From: Tillus elongatus | Taxonomy: Eukaryota; Arthropoda; Insecta; Coleoptera; Cleridae | DNA length: 64,000 nucleotides | NCBI GenBank assembly: GCA_964006375.1 | Contig: OZ023265.1 | Coordinates: 148,534,393-148,598,392, forward strand | Direction: 5' to 3' | Shown: piece by piece, positions 1 through 8,936 of the stretch | How the letters are laid out: each line of letters opens with the position of its first letter | Numbering within the stretch: position 1 is the first letter of the stretch | Made by a program: the position numbers and the translations under genes | The notes under the pieces: generated by a model | The model's database searches: none | What the model was told of the DNA's origin: nothing | Seen by the model: the letters and a program-made list of their open reading frames with translations, nothing else

Positions 1-1404
1 TATTTAAAGATACGTCACTCCAACCTAGCCGACAAATGAGAGTGTAGACATAAGACATAATAATTAATATGTTTAATATTAGACAGACTAGAACGTCACA
101 ATTGTTATATGGGTAGGTTCTAAAAATAACACACAGAGGTCGCTGGCAAAACAAAAGAAGGAAGTTCAGAAACAAAATAGACAACAGGTTCAACCGTGAG
201 ATGTACGATGGAACCAATACATGCACGGTGTTAAGGAGGCCAAATCAAATTGGAATATACAATAAAATGGCCACTTCCGGTCTAAACTTTAAATCCTTGT
301 ATCTTTTCAACGACAAGTGATAGAAATGAACCGACTTTAAAAATATATCGTTTCGTAACAAGGTCTACAAGAAACCGAGATAAAAAACTTTAAACCCTTA
401 TCGCGGAAGATCCGTGAGATGTACGAGAGAACCAACACATGCACGGTGTTAAGGAGGCCAAATCAAATTGGAATATACAATAAAATGACCACTTCCGGTC
501 TAAACTTTAAATCCTTGTATCTTTTCAACGACAAGTGATAGAAATGAACTGACTTCAAAAATGTATGTTTCATAACAAGGTCTACAAGAAAATGAGATAA
601 AAAACTTTAAACCCTTATCGCGGAAGATCCGTGAGATGTACGAGAGAACCAACACATGCACGGTGTTAAGGAGGCCAAATCAAATTGGAATATACAATAA
701 AATGGCCACTTCCGGTCTAAACTTTAAATCCTTGTATCTTTTCAACGACAAGTGATAGAAATGAACTGACTTTAAAAATATATCGTTTCGTAACAAGGTC
801 TACAAGAAAATGAGATAAAAAACTTTAAACCCTTATCGCGGAAGATCCGTGAGATGTACGAGAGAACCAACACATGCACGGTGTTAAGGAGGCCAAATCA
901 AATTGAAATATACAATAAAATGGCCACTTCCGGTCTAAACTTTAAATCCTTGTATCTTTTCAACGACAAGTGATAGAAAGGAACTATCTTCAGAAATGTA
1001 TGTTTCGTAACAAGATCTACAAGAAACTGAGATAAAAAACTTTAAACCCTTATCGCGGAACATCCGTGAGATGTACGATAGAACCAACATATGCACGGTG
1101 TTAAGGAGGCCAAATCAAAGTGGAATATACAATAAAATGGCCACTTCCGGTCTAAACTTTAAATCCTTGTATCTTTTCAATGGAAAGTGATAGAAAGGAA
1201 CCGACTTCAAAAATGTATGTTTCGTAACAAGGTCTACAAGAAACTGAGATAAAAAACTTCAAACCCTTATCGCGGAAGATCCGTGAGATGTACGATAGAA
1301 TCAATACATACACGCTGTTCAGCAAAGCAAACTCTATAAGAATATTCAATAAAAATGTTACTTCCGGTAGACACTTCCGGTATAGCTATTCTTAGAGCTA
1401 CATA
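1..1404 (+). repeat. 217-bp tandem-repeat block, left direct copy
   Basis: Bases 1-193 are a lead-in that matches 4222-4414. From 194 to about 1390 a unit of 217-218 bp is repeated; the phase marker CCGTGAGATGTACGA falls at 194, 412, 629, 847, 1064 and 1281. The last unit diverges into a terminal segment ending GAGCTACATA at 1404. The block is a near-identical direct copy of 4222-5414 and is inverted relative to 8937-9570. It is cut by the window start, so the left boundary of its element is not visible. Units carry CCACTTCCGG and a CACGGTGTTAAGG motif. No coding potential is evident. Confidence 0.9.
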
Positions 1405-1410
1405 GGATCC

Positions 1411-1560
1411 TGGACACTCCATTTAAATACATGTAAATTTTGTAGTCTACTATGGACAGTCAAGTCTACCTCTGGACATTTAAGTCAACCCTGGACATAA
1501 TTATAACGGTGTTTAAATGCAAATAGATTGAATTATTTTGCGGGGAGTCAGGTATGGACA
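1411..1560. promoter_or_regulatory. TGGACA repeats in the left palindrome arm
   Basis: TGGACA occurs at 1411, 1453, 1473, 1492 and 1555, some in the longer form TGGACA(N)TTAAGTC or TGGACAGTCAAGTC. The mirror TGTCCA copies are at 3848-3997 in the other arm. One further TGTCCA lies near each gene start (2473 and its mirror 2930). Clustered short direct repeats beside a replication-initiator gene resemble iterons; that role is inferred only from position and repetition. Confidence 0.4.
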
Positions 1561-1625
1561 AGGTGTTATTAATAATAAAAACAGTGGTAAAATATAAAAA
1601 TATAATATATTTACTCAAGTGTACA

Positions 1626-2444
1626 CTACAGCAAGCTAACTAATTTCAAAATTGTCTCCCTTTGCAATTCTGCTTTTTTATTTAGACCCAGCTCCATTAA
1701 CTGTTTGATCAGCTGTTTCTTTTGAACTTGTTTTTCTCTGTACGCCTTTCTGATTGCAATTCCCTTTTCTGTTTGGTAAAACACTCTTCTCTTTTCATTA
1801 GCTTCCTGTCTTCTACGAATACCCGAAGCTCCTCTGGTGCACTGGCAAGTCTCTTTATTGTGCAACTCGTTCACTGATGCGTAAACTAATACGTTTTTAA
1901 CTCCTTTTGATGCTAAACATGATATTTCATCTCTTACAGAAGCACACATTTTTCCTCTACCATGCAGCCAAGAATCACAGTACACTCGCCTAGAATAGTG
2001 CGAATGCGGCGTTCCACGAAGACCATCGCCATCTCTTTGAAGGGGTTTCTGCCCATCTGCACAAGCAATATACCTTAATACTCCAACAGCATGATCTAGA
2101 CAGATTATTTTCTTGAAAGTTGTTTTAGGATGCAAACGTCGCCCTACACGTTGAAGCTTCTTTTTAAATCCCTGAACCGTAGACCCATTTGTAAAATGTA
2201 TCAAAGCGTGCATATGTTCATGCGCCACACTTCCATCATCTGCTTCTAGATGACATCGACAAATTGAATACCACTTAATATTTGGTACACAAACTAACAA
2301 ATTAAAATCTTCTTCATTTAACAGAAGATGAAACCACTGCGTAACACACTCTTCGTAATCTTTGGCCATCTCTTGTGGTGAAATCGCCTTAATGTCATTA
2401 ACATTTAGTAAACTCAGATAATCAGCTTTTGATATGGAAGCCAT
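1626..2444 (-). CDS. HUH-motif replication endonuclease-like protein, left arm copy
   Basis: 272 residues. Residues 75-84 read HEHMHALIHF, a metal-binding HUH motif with spaced histidines H75, H77 and H79, preceded by a strand with CRCH at 62-65. About 45 residues later LRYIACADGQK gives a candidate catalytic tyrosine, Y125. The tail after 205 is basic (RRRQEANEKRR and a Lys/Arg-rich helix). Length and motif order suit a single-tyrosine Rep nuclease that nicks one strand and stays bound to the 5' end. No superfamily 3 or Pif1 helicase domain is present, unlike parvovirus or Helitron proteins. Identical to the copy at 2964-3782. The family is inferred from motifs only; replitron-like or plasmid or virus Rep are the options. 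Confidence 0.75.
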   Translation of the reverse strand: MASISKADYLSLLNVNDIKAISPQEMAKDYEECVTQWFHLLLNEEDFNLLVCVPNIKWYSICRCHLEADDGSVAHEHMHALIHFTNGSTVQGFKKKLQRVGRRLHPKTTFKKIICLDHAVGVLRYIACADGQKPLQRDGDGLRGTPHSHYSRRVYCDSWLHGRGKMCASVRDEISCLASKGVKNVLVYASVNELHNKETCQCTRGASGIRRRQEANEKRRVFYQTEKGIAIRKAYREKQVQKKQLIKQLMELGLNKKAELQRETILKLVSLL

Positions 2445-2963
2445 CTTGTAAGAACGATGTGAACAGAATGAATGTCCAGAGAATACTAGCCGTGTACACC
2501 TAGACTATTCCATTATATGGTGCATCTTTAATGATCGCATACTGTCGTCAAACATCGGTGCTGTTCGGATCAGACAAACGACCAGTCAACCAACCAAGAC
2601 AGACAGCTGTCTAGCAGGACAGACAGCTGTCTAACAGCTGTCAATAGACAGCTGTGTTAGACAGCTGTGTTAGACAGCTGTGTTAGACAGCTGTGTTAGA
2701 CGGCTGTGTTAGACAGCTGTCTTAGACAGCTGTGTTAGACAGCTGTGGTAGACAGCTGTGTTAGACAGCTGTGTTAGACAGCTGTCTGTCCTGCTAGACA
2801 GCTGTCTGTCTTGGTTGGTTGACTGGTCGTTTGTCTGATCCGAACAGCACCGATGTTTGACGACAGTATGCGATCATTAAAGATGCACCATATAATGGAA
2901 TAGTCTAGGTGTACACGGCTAGTATTCTCTGGACATTCATTCTGTTCACATCGTTCTTACAAG
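2445..2963. promoter_or_regulatory. Divergent intergenic region between the two Rep genes
   Basis: A 519-bp symmetric spacer. CATATAATGG lies at 2889-2898 with its mirror at 2510-2519, about 70 bp before each ATG, and could be a TATA element. Next inward comes a segment rich in the perfect 10-bp palindrome GACAGCTGTC, flanking the 13-bp array at the centre. The layout resembles a bidirectional promoter combined with a replication origin; function is inferred. Confidence 0.5.
2647..2776 (+). repeat. Central 13-bp tandem array of the palindrome
   Basis: Ten copies of GACAGCTGTGTTA with single-base variants (GACGGCTGTGTTA near 2699, a CTTA variant near 2712, a GGTA variant near 2738). Each unit contains the E-box CAGCTG. 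The array is the only asymmetric part of the palindrome and would form the loop if the arms paired. It is bounded on both sides by GACAGCTGTC repeats. Confidence 0.9.
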
Positions 2964-3782
2964 ATGGCTTCCATATCAAAAGCTGATTATCTGAGTTTAC
3001 TAAATGTTAATGACATTAAGGCGATTTCACCACAAGAGATGGCCAAAGATTACGAAGAGTGTGTTACGCAGTGGTTTCATCTTCTGTTAAATGAAGAAGA
3101 TTTTAATTTGTTAGTTTGTGTACCAAATATTAAGTGGTATTCAATTTGTCGATGTCATCTAGAAGCAGATGATGGAAGTGTGGCGCATGAACATATGCAC
3201 GCTTTGATACATTTTACAAATGGGTCTACGGTTCAGGGATTTAAAAAGAAGCTTCAACGTGTAGGGCGACGTTTGCATCCTAAAACAACTTTCAAGAAAA
3301 TAATCTGTCTAGATCATGCTGTTGGAGTATTAAGGTATATTGCTTGTGCAGATGGGCAGAAACCCCTTCAAAGAGATGGCGATGGTCTTCGTGGAACGCC
3401 GCATTCGCACTATTCTAGGCGAGTGTACTGTGATTCTTGGCTGCATGGTAGAGGAAAAATGTGTGCTTCTGTAAGAGATGAAATATCATGTTTAGCATCA
3501 AAAGGAGTTAAAAACGTATTAGTTTACGCATCAGTGAACGAGTTGCACAATAAAGAGACTTGCCAGTGCACCAGAGGAGCTTCGGGTATTCGTAGAAGAC
3601 AGGAAGCTAATGAAAAGAGAAGAGTGTTTTACCAAACAGAAAAGGGAATTGCAATCAGAAAGGCGTACAGAGAAAAACAAGTTCAAAAGAAACAGCTGAT
3701 CAAACAGTTAATGGAGCTGGGTCTAAATAAAAAAGCAGAATTGCAAAGGGAGACAATTTTGAAATTAGTTAGCTTGCTGTAG
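2964..3782 (+). CDS. HUH-motif replication endonuclease-like protein, right arm copy
   Basis: An exact copy of the gene at 1626-2444, read outward on the other strand: 272 residues, HEHMHALIHF at 75-84, candidate tyrosine Y125, basic C-terminus. The ATG follows a CATATAATGG box by about 70 bp. The reading frame is uninterrupted, which contrasts with every retroelement and mariner gene in the window and suggests recent activity, gene conversion between the arms, or an assembly duplication. No AATAAA follows closely; the downstream sequence is AT-rich and then enters the TGTCCA repeats. Confidence 0.75.
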   Translation: MASISKADYLSLLNVNDIKAISPQEMAKDYEECVTQWFHLLLNEEDFNLLVCVPNIKWYSICRCHLEADDGSVAHEHMHALIHFTNGSTVQGFKKKLQRVGRRLHPKTTFKKIICLDHAVGVLRYIACADGQKPLQRDGDGLRGTPHSHYSRRVYCDSWLHGRGKMCASVRDEISCLASKGVKNVLVYASVNELHNKETCQCTRGASGIRRRQEANEKRRVFYQTEKGIAIRKAYREKQVQKKQLIKQLMELGLNKKAELQRETILKLVSLL

Positions 3783-4006
3783 TGTACACTTGAGTAAATA
3801 TATTATATTTTTATATTTTACCACTGTTTTTATTATTAATAACACCTTGTCCATACCTGACTCCCCGCAAAATAATTCAATCTATTTGCATTTAAACACC
3901 GTTATAATTATGTCCAGGGTTGACTTAAATGTCCAGAGGTAGACTTGACTGTCCATAGTAGACTACAAAATTTACATGTATTTAAATGGAGTGTCCAGGA
4001 TCCTAT

Positions 4007-5414
4007 ATATACGACTACAAACAAACCATACATGTAACATAATTAAAGTTTATTATTAGACAAATGGATGATTTACAAAATAATGTTTAATATTAGAGGC
4101 TGCTGAACCAAAACGGAGGAAAATGGCGGAATGAAAGATGGAAGCCTGTGATACCTTAAGCTGACATTATAAAAATGGCGGGCTTTCGTTGATAAAGATG
4201 GTGCAAGGATGGATGAAGACTTATTTAAAGATACGTCACTCCAACCTAGCCGACAAATGAGAGTGTAGACATAAGACATAATAATTAATATGTTTAATAT
4301 TAGACAGACTAGAACGTCACAATTGTTATATGGGTAGGTTCTAAAAATAACACACAGAGGTCGCTGGCAAAACAAAAGAAGGAAGTTCAGAAACAAAATA
4401 GACAACAGGTTCAACCGTGAGATGTACGATGGAACCAATACATGCACGGTGTTAAGGAGGCCAAATCAAATTGGAATATACAATAAAATGGCCACTTCCG
4501 GTCTAAACTTTAAATCCTTGTATCTTTTCAACGACAAGTGATAGAAATGAACCGACTTTAAAAATATATCGTTTCGTAACAAGGTCTACAAGAAACCGAG
4601 ATAAAAAACTTTAAACCCTTATCGCGGAAGATCCGTGAGATGTACGAGAGAACCAATACATGCACGGTGTTAAGGAGGCCAAATCAAATTGGAATATACA
4701 ATAAAATGACCACTTCCGGTCTAAACTTTAAATCCTTGTATCTTTTCAACGACAAGTGATAGAAATGAACTGACTTCAAAAATGTATGTTTCATAACAAG
4801 GTCTACAAGAAAATGAGATAAAAAACTTTAAACCCTTATCGCGGAAGATCCGTGAGATGTACGAGAGAACCAACACATGCACGGTGTTAAGGAGGCCAAA
4901 TCAAATTGGAATATACAATAAAATGGCCACTTCCGGTCTAAACTTTAAATCCTTGTATCTTTTCAACGACAAGTGATAGAAATGAACTGACTTTAAAAAT
5001 ATATCGTTTCGTAACAAGGTCTACAAGAAAATGAGATAAAAAACTTTAAACCCTTATCGCGGAAGATCCGTGAGATGTACGCTGGAACCAACACATGCAC
5101 GGTGTTAAGGAGGCCAAATCAAATTGGAATATACAATAAAATGACCACTTCCGGTCTAAACTTTAAATCCTTGTATCTTTTCAATGGAAAGTGATAGAAA
5201 TGAACTGACTTTAAAAATGTATCGTTTCGTAACAAGCTCTACAAGAAAATGAGATAAAAAAACTTTAAACCCTTATCGCGGAAGATCCGTGAGATGTACG
5301 CTGGAACCAACACATGCACGCTGTTCAGCAAAGCAAACTCTATAAAACATATTCAATAAAAAATGTTACTTCCGGGTAGACACTTCCGGTATAGCTATTC
5401 TTAGAGCTACATAC
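4007..5414 (+). repeat. Left terminal inverted repeat and 217-bp array
   Basis: 4007-4221 is the outer segment; its reverse complement lies at about 9590-9985. From 4222 the sequence repeats 1-1404 almost base for base, with array phase marks at 4415, 4633, 4850, 5068 and 5287. It has one array unit fewer than the left block. The array ends in the same terminal segment (GAGCTACATA) and then enters unique sequence, whereas the left block enters the palindrome at the same point. Confidence 0.9.
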
Positions 5415-5492
5415 ATGTGTGACACATCAAAATAATCGTCTTGTTGAACAGAAGAAATATAATATTTAAGTAAGTCAGAACAAGCTGTGTTA

Positions 5493-5583
5493 ACACCTAA
5501 AACCAACACACTCTCTCTTGTGTAGTAGGTATAGATGGTATGGTATGGTATGGTTTATTTGGAGACTTTCACCTAATTATCGA
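5493..5583 (+). repeat. 91-bp direct repeat, copy 1 (second copy 5854-5944)
   Basis: Starts ACACCTAAAACCAACACAC, contains (ATGGT)n and ends CACCTAATTATCGA. Copy 2 at 5854-5944 is almost identical. Copy 1 includes the presumed 5' leader and start of the KilA-N frame; copy 2 ends where the KilA-N homology would begin and runs into unrelated sequence. Duplication plus the intervening palindrome points to a rearranged gene. Confidence 0.85.
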
Positions 5584-5983
5584 TAAGAACACTGGTTATT
5601 TTAATGCGACTAAGCTGTGTAAAAATGGTGAGAAAAGATTCAGACATTGGCTGGAAAATAAGAAAACTAAAAGAGTTGATTATCTATTACAACGGTCAGC
5701 TAAAGAAACAGTCTATGTACCAATCAATACCGATACCCTTAATATTTCAACCGAAGGTGTCCACTTAGAGTCACATCTAGGGGGCCGGAATTCCGGCCCC
5801 CTAGATGTGCTGGAAGCAACATCTCAACTAACACCTACAACCGCTACATACTTACACCTAAAACCAACACACACTCTCTTGTGTAGTAGGTATAGATGGT
5901 ATGGTATGGTATGGTTTATTTGGAGACTTTCACCTAATTATCGAATGGAAACATCCTATAGAGTTTCCGGAGGATGTAGATAG
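5540..5983 (+). CDS. KilA-N domain protein, probably truncated
   Basis: The frame is 147 residues. Residues 13-50 hold a KilA-N-like signature: IIDKNTGYFNATKLCKNG, then KRFRHWLEN and a conserved-looking Lys-rich helix. KilA-N is a DNA-binding domain of phages and large eukaryotic DNA viruses. After about residue 76 the frame enters the 38-bp palindrome and a 91-bp duplicated segment, so the C-terminal half is probably not native. The start is uncertain because three ATGs lie in the (ATGGT)n repeat in all three frames; only the ATG at 5540 leads into the domain. Likely a broken regulator gene of the element. Confidence 0.65.
   Translation: MVWYGLFGDFHLIIDKNTGYFNATKLCKNGEKRFRHWLENKKTKRVDYLLQRSAKETVYVPINTDTLNISTEGVHLESHLGGRNSGPLDVLEATSQLTPTTATYLHLKPTHTLLCSRYRWYGMVWFIWRLSPNYRMETSYRVSGGCR
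5772..5809. repeat. Perfect 38-bp palindrome
   Basis: Centred on GGAATTCC, with GC-rich arms (CTAGGGGGCC) in AT-rich surroundings. The symmetry stops at a T/C mismatch outside. It lies inside the KilA-N frame, between the two 91-bp repeats. It could extrude as a cruciform, or be a healed hairpin junction. Confidence 0.95.
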
Positions 5984-6160
5984 CGGTTAATTAATCGTTG
6001 GAAACATCTGGTCCTAATGTGTTTTCCGAAGGATGTAGATAGTGTTCTCAGATTTTTAACAGTCAACCAACCAGAAGAATACAACCAATTAAAGTAGAGG
6101 GGGGAAAACCTATTTAACATCAGAGTTTACGATAGCAAGTTTAGTTTAAAAGTTCTAGCT

Positions 6161-6895
6161 ATGAAAGCTGCTTGGAATTGTTGTGCTGAAACAATGTGTG
6201 ACGAAAACGATGGTCCTGATTTCCGTGAACATCATAGGAAAAAGTTATTGTTTAACAAATATCAAGATGATACTAGGATGCTAATGGAAACAACTTTCAA
6301 CATCAGAAGATCTGTAAAATTAGTAACTGGTGTTAGTGCAAGAAATGAGTTCACAATACTTGTGAAATTTGTTAACCCTTTGGCTCTAGATGAAGAAAAT
6401 CAATATCTAGCATTGGAAGAGTGGCAGTTTTACGATTTTATGGATAACATACATGCATTATCTGCAAAGTGGTTTAAAGATAATGAACAAACTCATGCTG
6501 TAACTCAGACGAGCTACTGTCGAATCTCTTCTGCAACGATACTAGGTGAAAAAGTTTTATGTGTTAATAATTGTTTTACACATATGGTTATGTATCTAAA
6601 TGAAGACACTGTAGAAAAGCTGGTGGAGCATGAGGAAATCATTAAGGAAAGATTTGAGTATGTAAGAGAAACACAGTTTGCTTGGATATATGACTGTTTT
6701 CTTCGCGACATCGTTCAAACATTAACAGAGCTGGGTAATTCAGATGTGAGTGCCGCGCAAACCATCCGAGTGATAAAAACCCTACTCAACAACATGTCTC
6801 CAACATTCAAGTATTACATGTCAGAGTGTTTGCATTACGCTCAAGAACAAGTGCTAACCGACATCAATAACCTCATCAATGGCACCACCTCTTAA
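6161..6895 (+). CDS. Uncharacterised 244-residue protein of the KilA-N element
   Basis: An intact frame of 244 residues with no signal peptide or membrane segment. Visible features: a Cys-rich start (CCAETMC), basic residues 25-30, a strand-like EFTILVKFVN at 63-72, then LALEEWQFYDFMDNI at 83-97. The strand followed by an EEW/EQW-type helix recalls the PC4-like single-stranded-DNA-binding fold, but this is a weak resemblance. The last third is predicted helical. It overlaps the next gene by 17 bases, suggesting coupled translation or a compact viral layout. I do not recognise the family. Confidence 0.6.
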   Translation: MKAAWNCCAETMCDENDGPDFREHHRKKLLFNKYQDDTRMLMETTFNIRRSVKLVTGVSARNEFTILVKFVNPLALDEENQYLALEEWQFYDFMDNIHALSAKWFKDNEQTHAVTQTSYCRISSATILGEKVLCVNNCFTHMVMYLNEDTVEKLVEHEEIIKERFEYVRETQFAWIYDCFLRDIVQTLTELGNSDVSAAQTIRVIKTLLNNMSPTFKYYMSECLHYAQEQVLTDINNLINGTTS

Positions 6896-7112
6896 AGCAA
6901 GCTTCGTCATCCTGACAGCATTGTGTCAAAATGTGTTTTACGTCTACAAACCACCAAATGTGAAAGAAGTGCGAATCTGTTTCGATGACTGCATTGGTAT
7001 CCAATGCCCGAGCCGTAGTCTGTACGAACAACTGAGACTCCTATTACAGAAGATTGTCAACTATACAGAGAACGATCAACAATCAGATGTTGAAGATTAT
7101 GATTATATATAG
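6879..7112 (+). CDS. Uncharacterised 77-residue protein with acidic tail
   Basis: The ATG lies inside the end of the preceding gene in another frame (ATGGCACCACC, 17-base overlap). The middle (KEVRICFDDCIGIQCPSRSL, then a Leu-rich helix) could be a small strand-strand-helix domain, and the C-terminus is acidic (SDVEDYDYI), a feature common in single-strand-binding proteins. That function is a guess. An AATAAA poly(A) signal follows at 7135. Conservation cannot be judged here. Confidence 0.5.
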   Translation: MAPPLKASFVILTALCQNVFYVYKPPNVKEVRICFDDCIGIQCPSRSLYEQLRLLLQKIVNYTENDQQSDVEDYDYI

Positions 7113-8936
7113 AGCACAATAAGTATAACCTATTAATAAATATTATTTTGGCATTAACGATGTTTTCATTGTACCCTTAAGTTTCTAATATCACCCTTTT
7201 CCTATGAAATATTTTTCACATCATTTTATACAAAATAAAATATAGCATGTGTAATCAAAGCTTTGTTTGCGATGTTTGTATCTTTTTTCGTATGACTTTA
7301 AGGTCATTCAACGGAAAATAAAACCGCTAACGGAGCATTGAGACCAACTCACAAGGTTATTTCAACAGCTGTGAGCAAAATATGTTGGCTAACAAGGTTA
7401 ATTTCGGGAAGTGCTAAGTATAGCCGTAGTTGGAAGCGATATCGCTGTTACCACTAGAGGTATTGTTGCCAGCTCTACTTTCAACAGATTCTTTAAATTA
7501 AACCGATTTCAATAAGACTTAAGAATATAGATATTTTATTGTACGCATGTACATTTGTTAAATTTGGTTTCTGCTTACCTAGACCAGTGATATGACACCA
7601 AACATGTAGGACTTTAACCAACAAAAAAAAAAAAAATAAAAACTGATTAAGAGCATGCGCCTCACAATATATTTAAATTGTAGGCATCAAGACGTTTTAA
7701 GTAAGATCACGTGGAGATTGAGTCATTAAAGAAAAAAAATTTATTGGGCGCCTGCATCCCCCACAATATTTTAAAAATTCTAGATGCTAAGACGATTTAA
7801 ATAAGGCCAATACTGGTGTTTCTATACGCTTACTGCTATTTAAAATTCTAGGTAACACAGCTGTAATAAATATATATTTAACCAGCAATCATAAAGGCTA
7901 ATTTTTTTAATTCGTCCATATCAGCGTGTAATATCATAAATTGTTGAAATCGTTATATAGACACCGAATGTTAAATAAATATTTATGGGATTACACAGAT
8001 TTTTCTCACTGTCGAACGTCTTGTCAATATTAAAGATGTTATTGTTGTCTATTTTTAAAATTAGTTAAGGAGTTTGTATAAGAAAATTTGCTACAAGATA
8101 TATTTTAAGATTTGTCTTAAAACGGTCCTCTCTGGTTTGTTTATAGCTATACATTTTTCTTGACGTATTGCACTAAAAAAACAGACGTTTGCACACACCT
8201 TACACGCACGCTCATAATTAGACTGCATGATGTGTTCACCTCTTAGATTATCATAAAATCCAGACTGTGATGGAAGCTTAGTCTCATTTAATTTATCAAA
8301 GGAGTCTACATACGAATATGGAGAAAAATTATGAATTAACTGCTTACTACTTTGAAATAACCCCGTTAAAATTTTGTTGACAGCGCCCAGAATAATTGTA
8401 AAACTAACTTTGTATCCTGAACTAGGCCAGTAAATTCTGATTATCAATCCGACATCCGTTCTATGCGAGACAGCGTTGTCAGTTTGGGGTTAAAACCGTT
8501 TATCTTAGCTTGAGCAATGTTGACATATTTTTCCTTCTTTTACTCGGATATATATTATTAACAGACTTGTCTAAATGTTATGTCGTATTTGTTTAGCTTC
8601 AGGTTAAGTGTATATCACTGGTATCTCAGGTTAATATCTAAGCTTTTCAACTGGGTTTGGTTAGGTTGTGTTTAGTTTTTTATATTAGAGTTTTTAATTT
8701 TTACGTTTAACAAATATAAGCTATTACCTGATGATCATTCAGAATAAACTTTCCATTTGTAATAACCCATGATATCTACTAATTTTATATACGTTTTATA
8801 AGACCCTAGCCTCCAATGGATTCAAATAATAAAAATATCTATTCACTTTAGATTAAACTCATTATAGTTTGTGGACGTTGCCTACGCTTGACAACTGCCT
8901 GTACCGTCAACTTCAATAAGTCTAAGAGGGTGTACT
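7113..8936. other. Non-coding part of the KilA-N element core
   Basis: AT-rich with no strong gene. AATAAA at 7135-7140 probably ends the upstream transcript. One 118-residue minus-strand frame (8091-8447) lacks a recognisable domain; it has Cys and aromatic residues but no motif, and I leave it as a possible small gene. Nothing else is visible up to the start of the inverted array. Confidence 0.4.

Larger units (their letters stand above)
1402..4006. mobile_element. 2.6-kb palindrome carrying two divergent HUH-nuclease genes
   Basis: The two halves are exact reverse complements wherever I checked: ORF coordinates and the outer ends obey x+y=5408, and the proteins are identical. The outer ends are ATAGGATCC and GGATCCTAT. 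The centre (about 2634-2774) is not self-complementary but is a direct 13-bp repeat array, so the structure is two ~1.23-kb arms around a ~140-bp spacer. Flanking bases allow a TA target duplication (CATA before, TATATA after). It lies exactly between the end of one 217-bp block and the terminus of the next element. It could be a foldback element, a dimeric replication product of the HUH protein, or an assembly fold-back. Confidence 0.85.

Noticed and set aside
194..1404. Regular repeats that might be a CRISPR array
   Set aside because: The 217-bp unit is repeated in full without unique spacers and the genome is eukaryotic.
2704..2704. Dismissing the palindrome as an assembly fold-back
   Set aside because: It is possible and stated as an alternative, but the non-palindromic 13-bp array at the centre and different outer flanks argue against a simple fold-back.
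1626..3782. Parvovirus or Helitron origin of the HUH gene
   Set aside because: No helicase domain, no capsid gene and no Helitron 3' hairpin with CTRR end was found nearby; left as unassigned HUH.
4073..4447. 124-residue minus-strand frame in the left terminal repeat
   Set aside because: It lies in non-coding terminal repeat sequence and has no domain.
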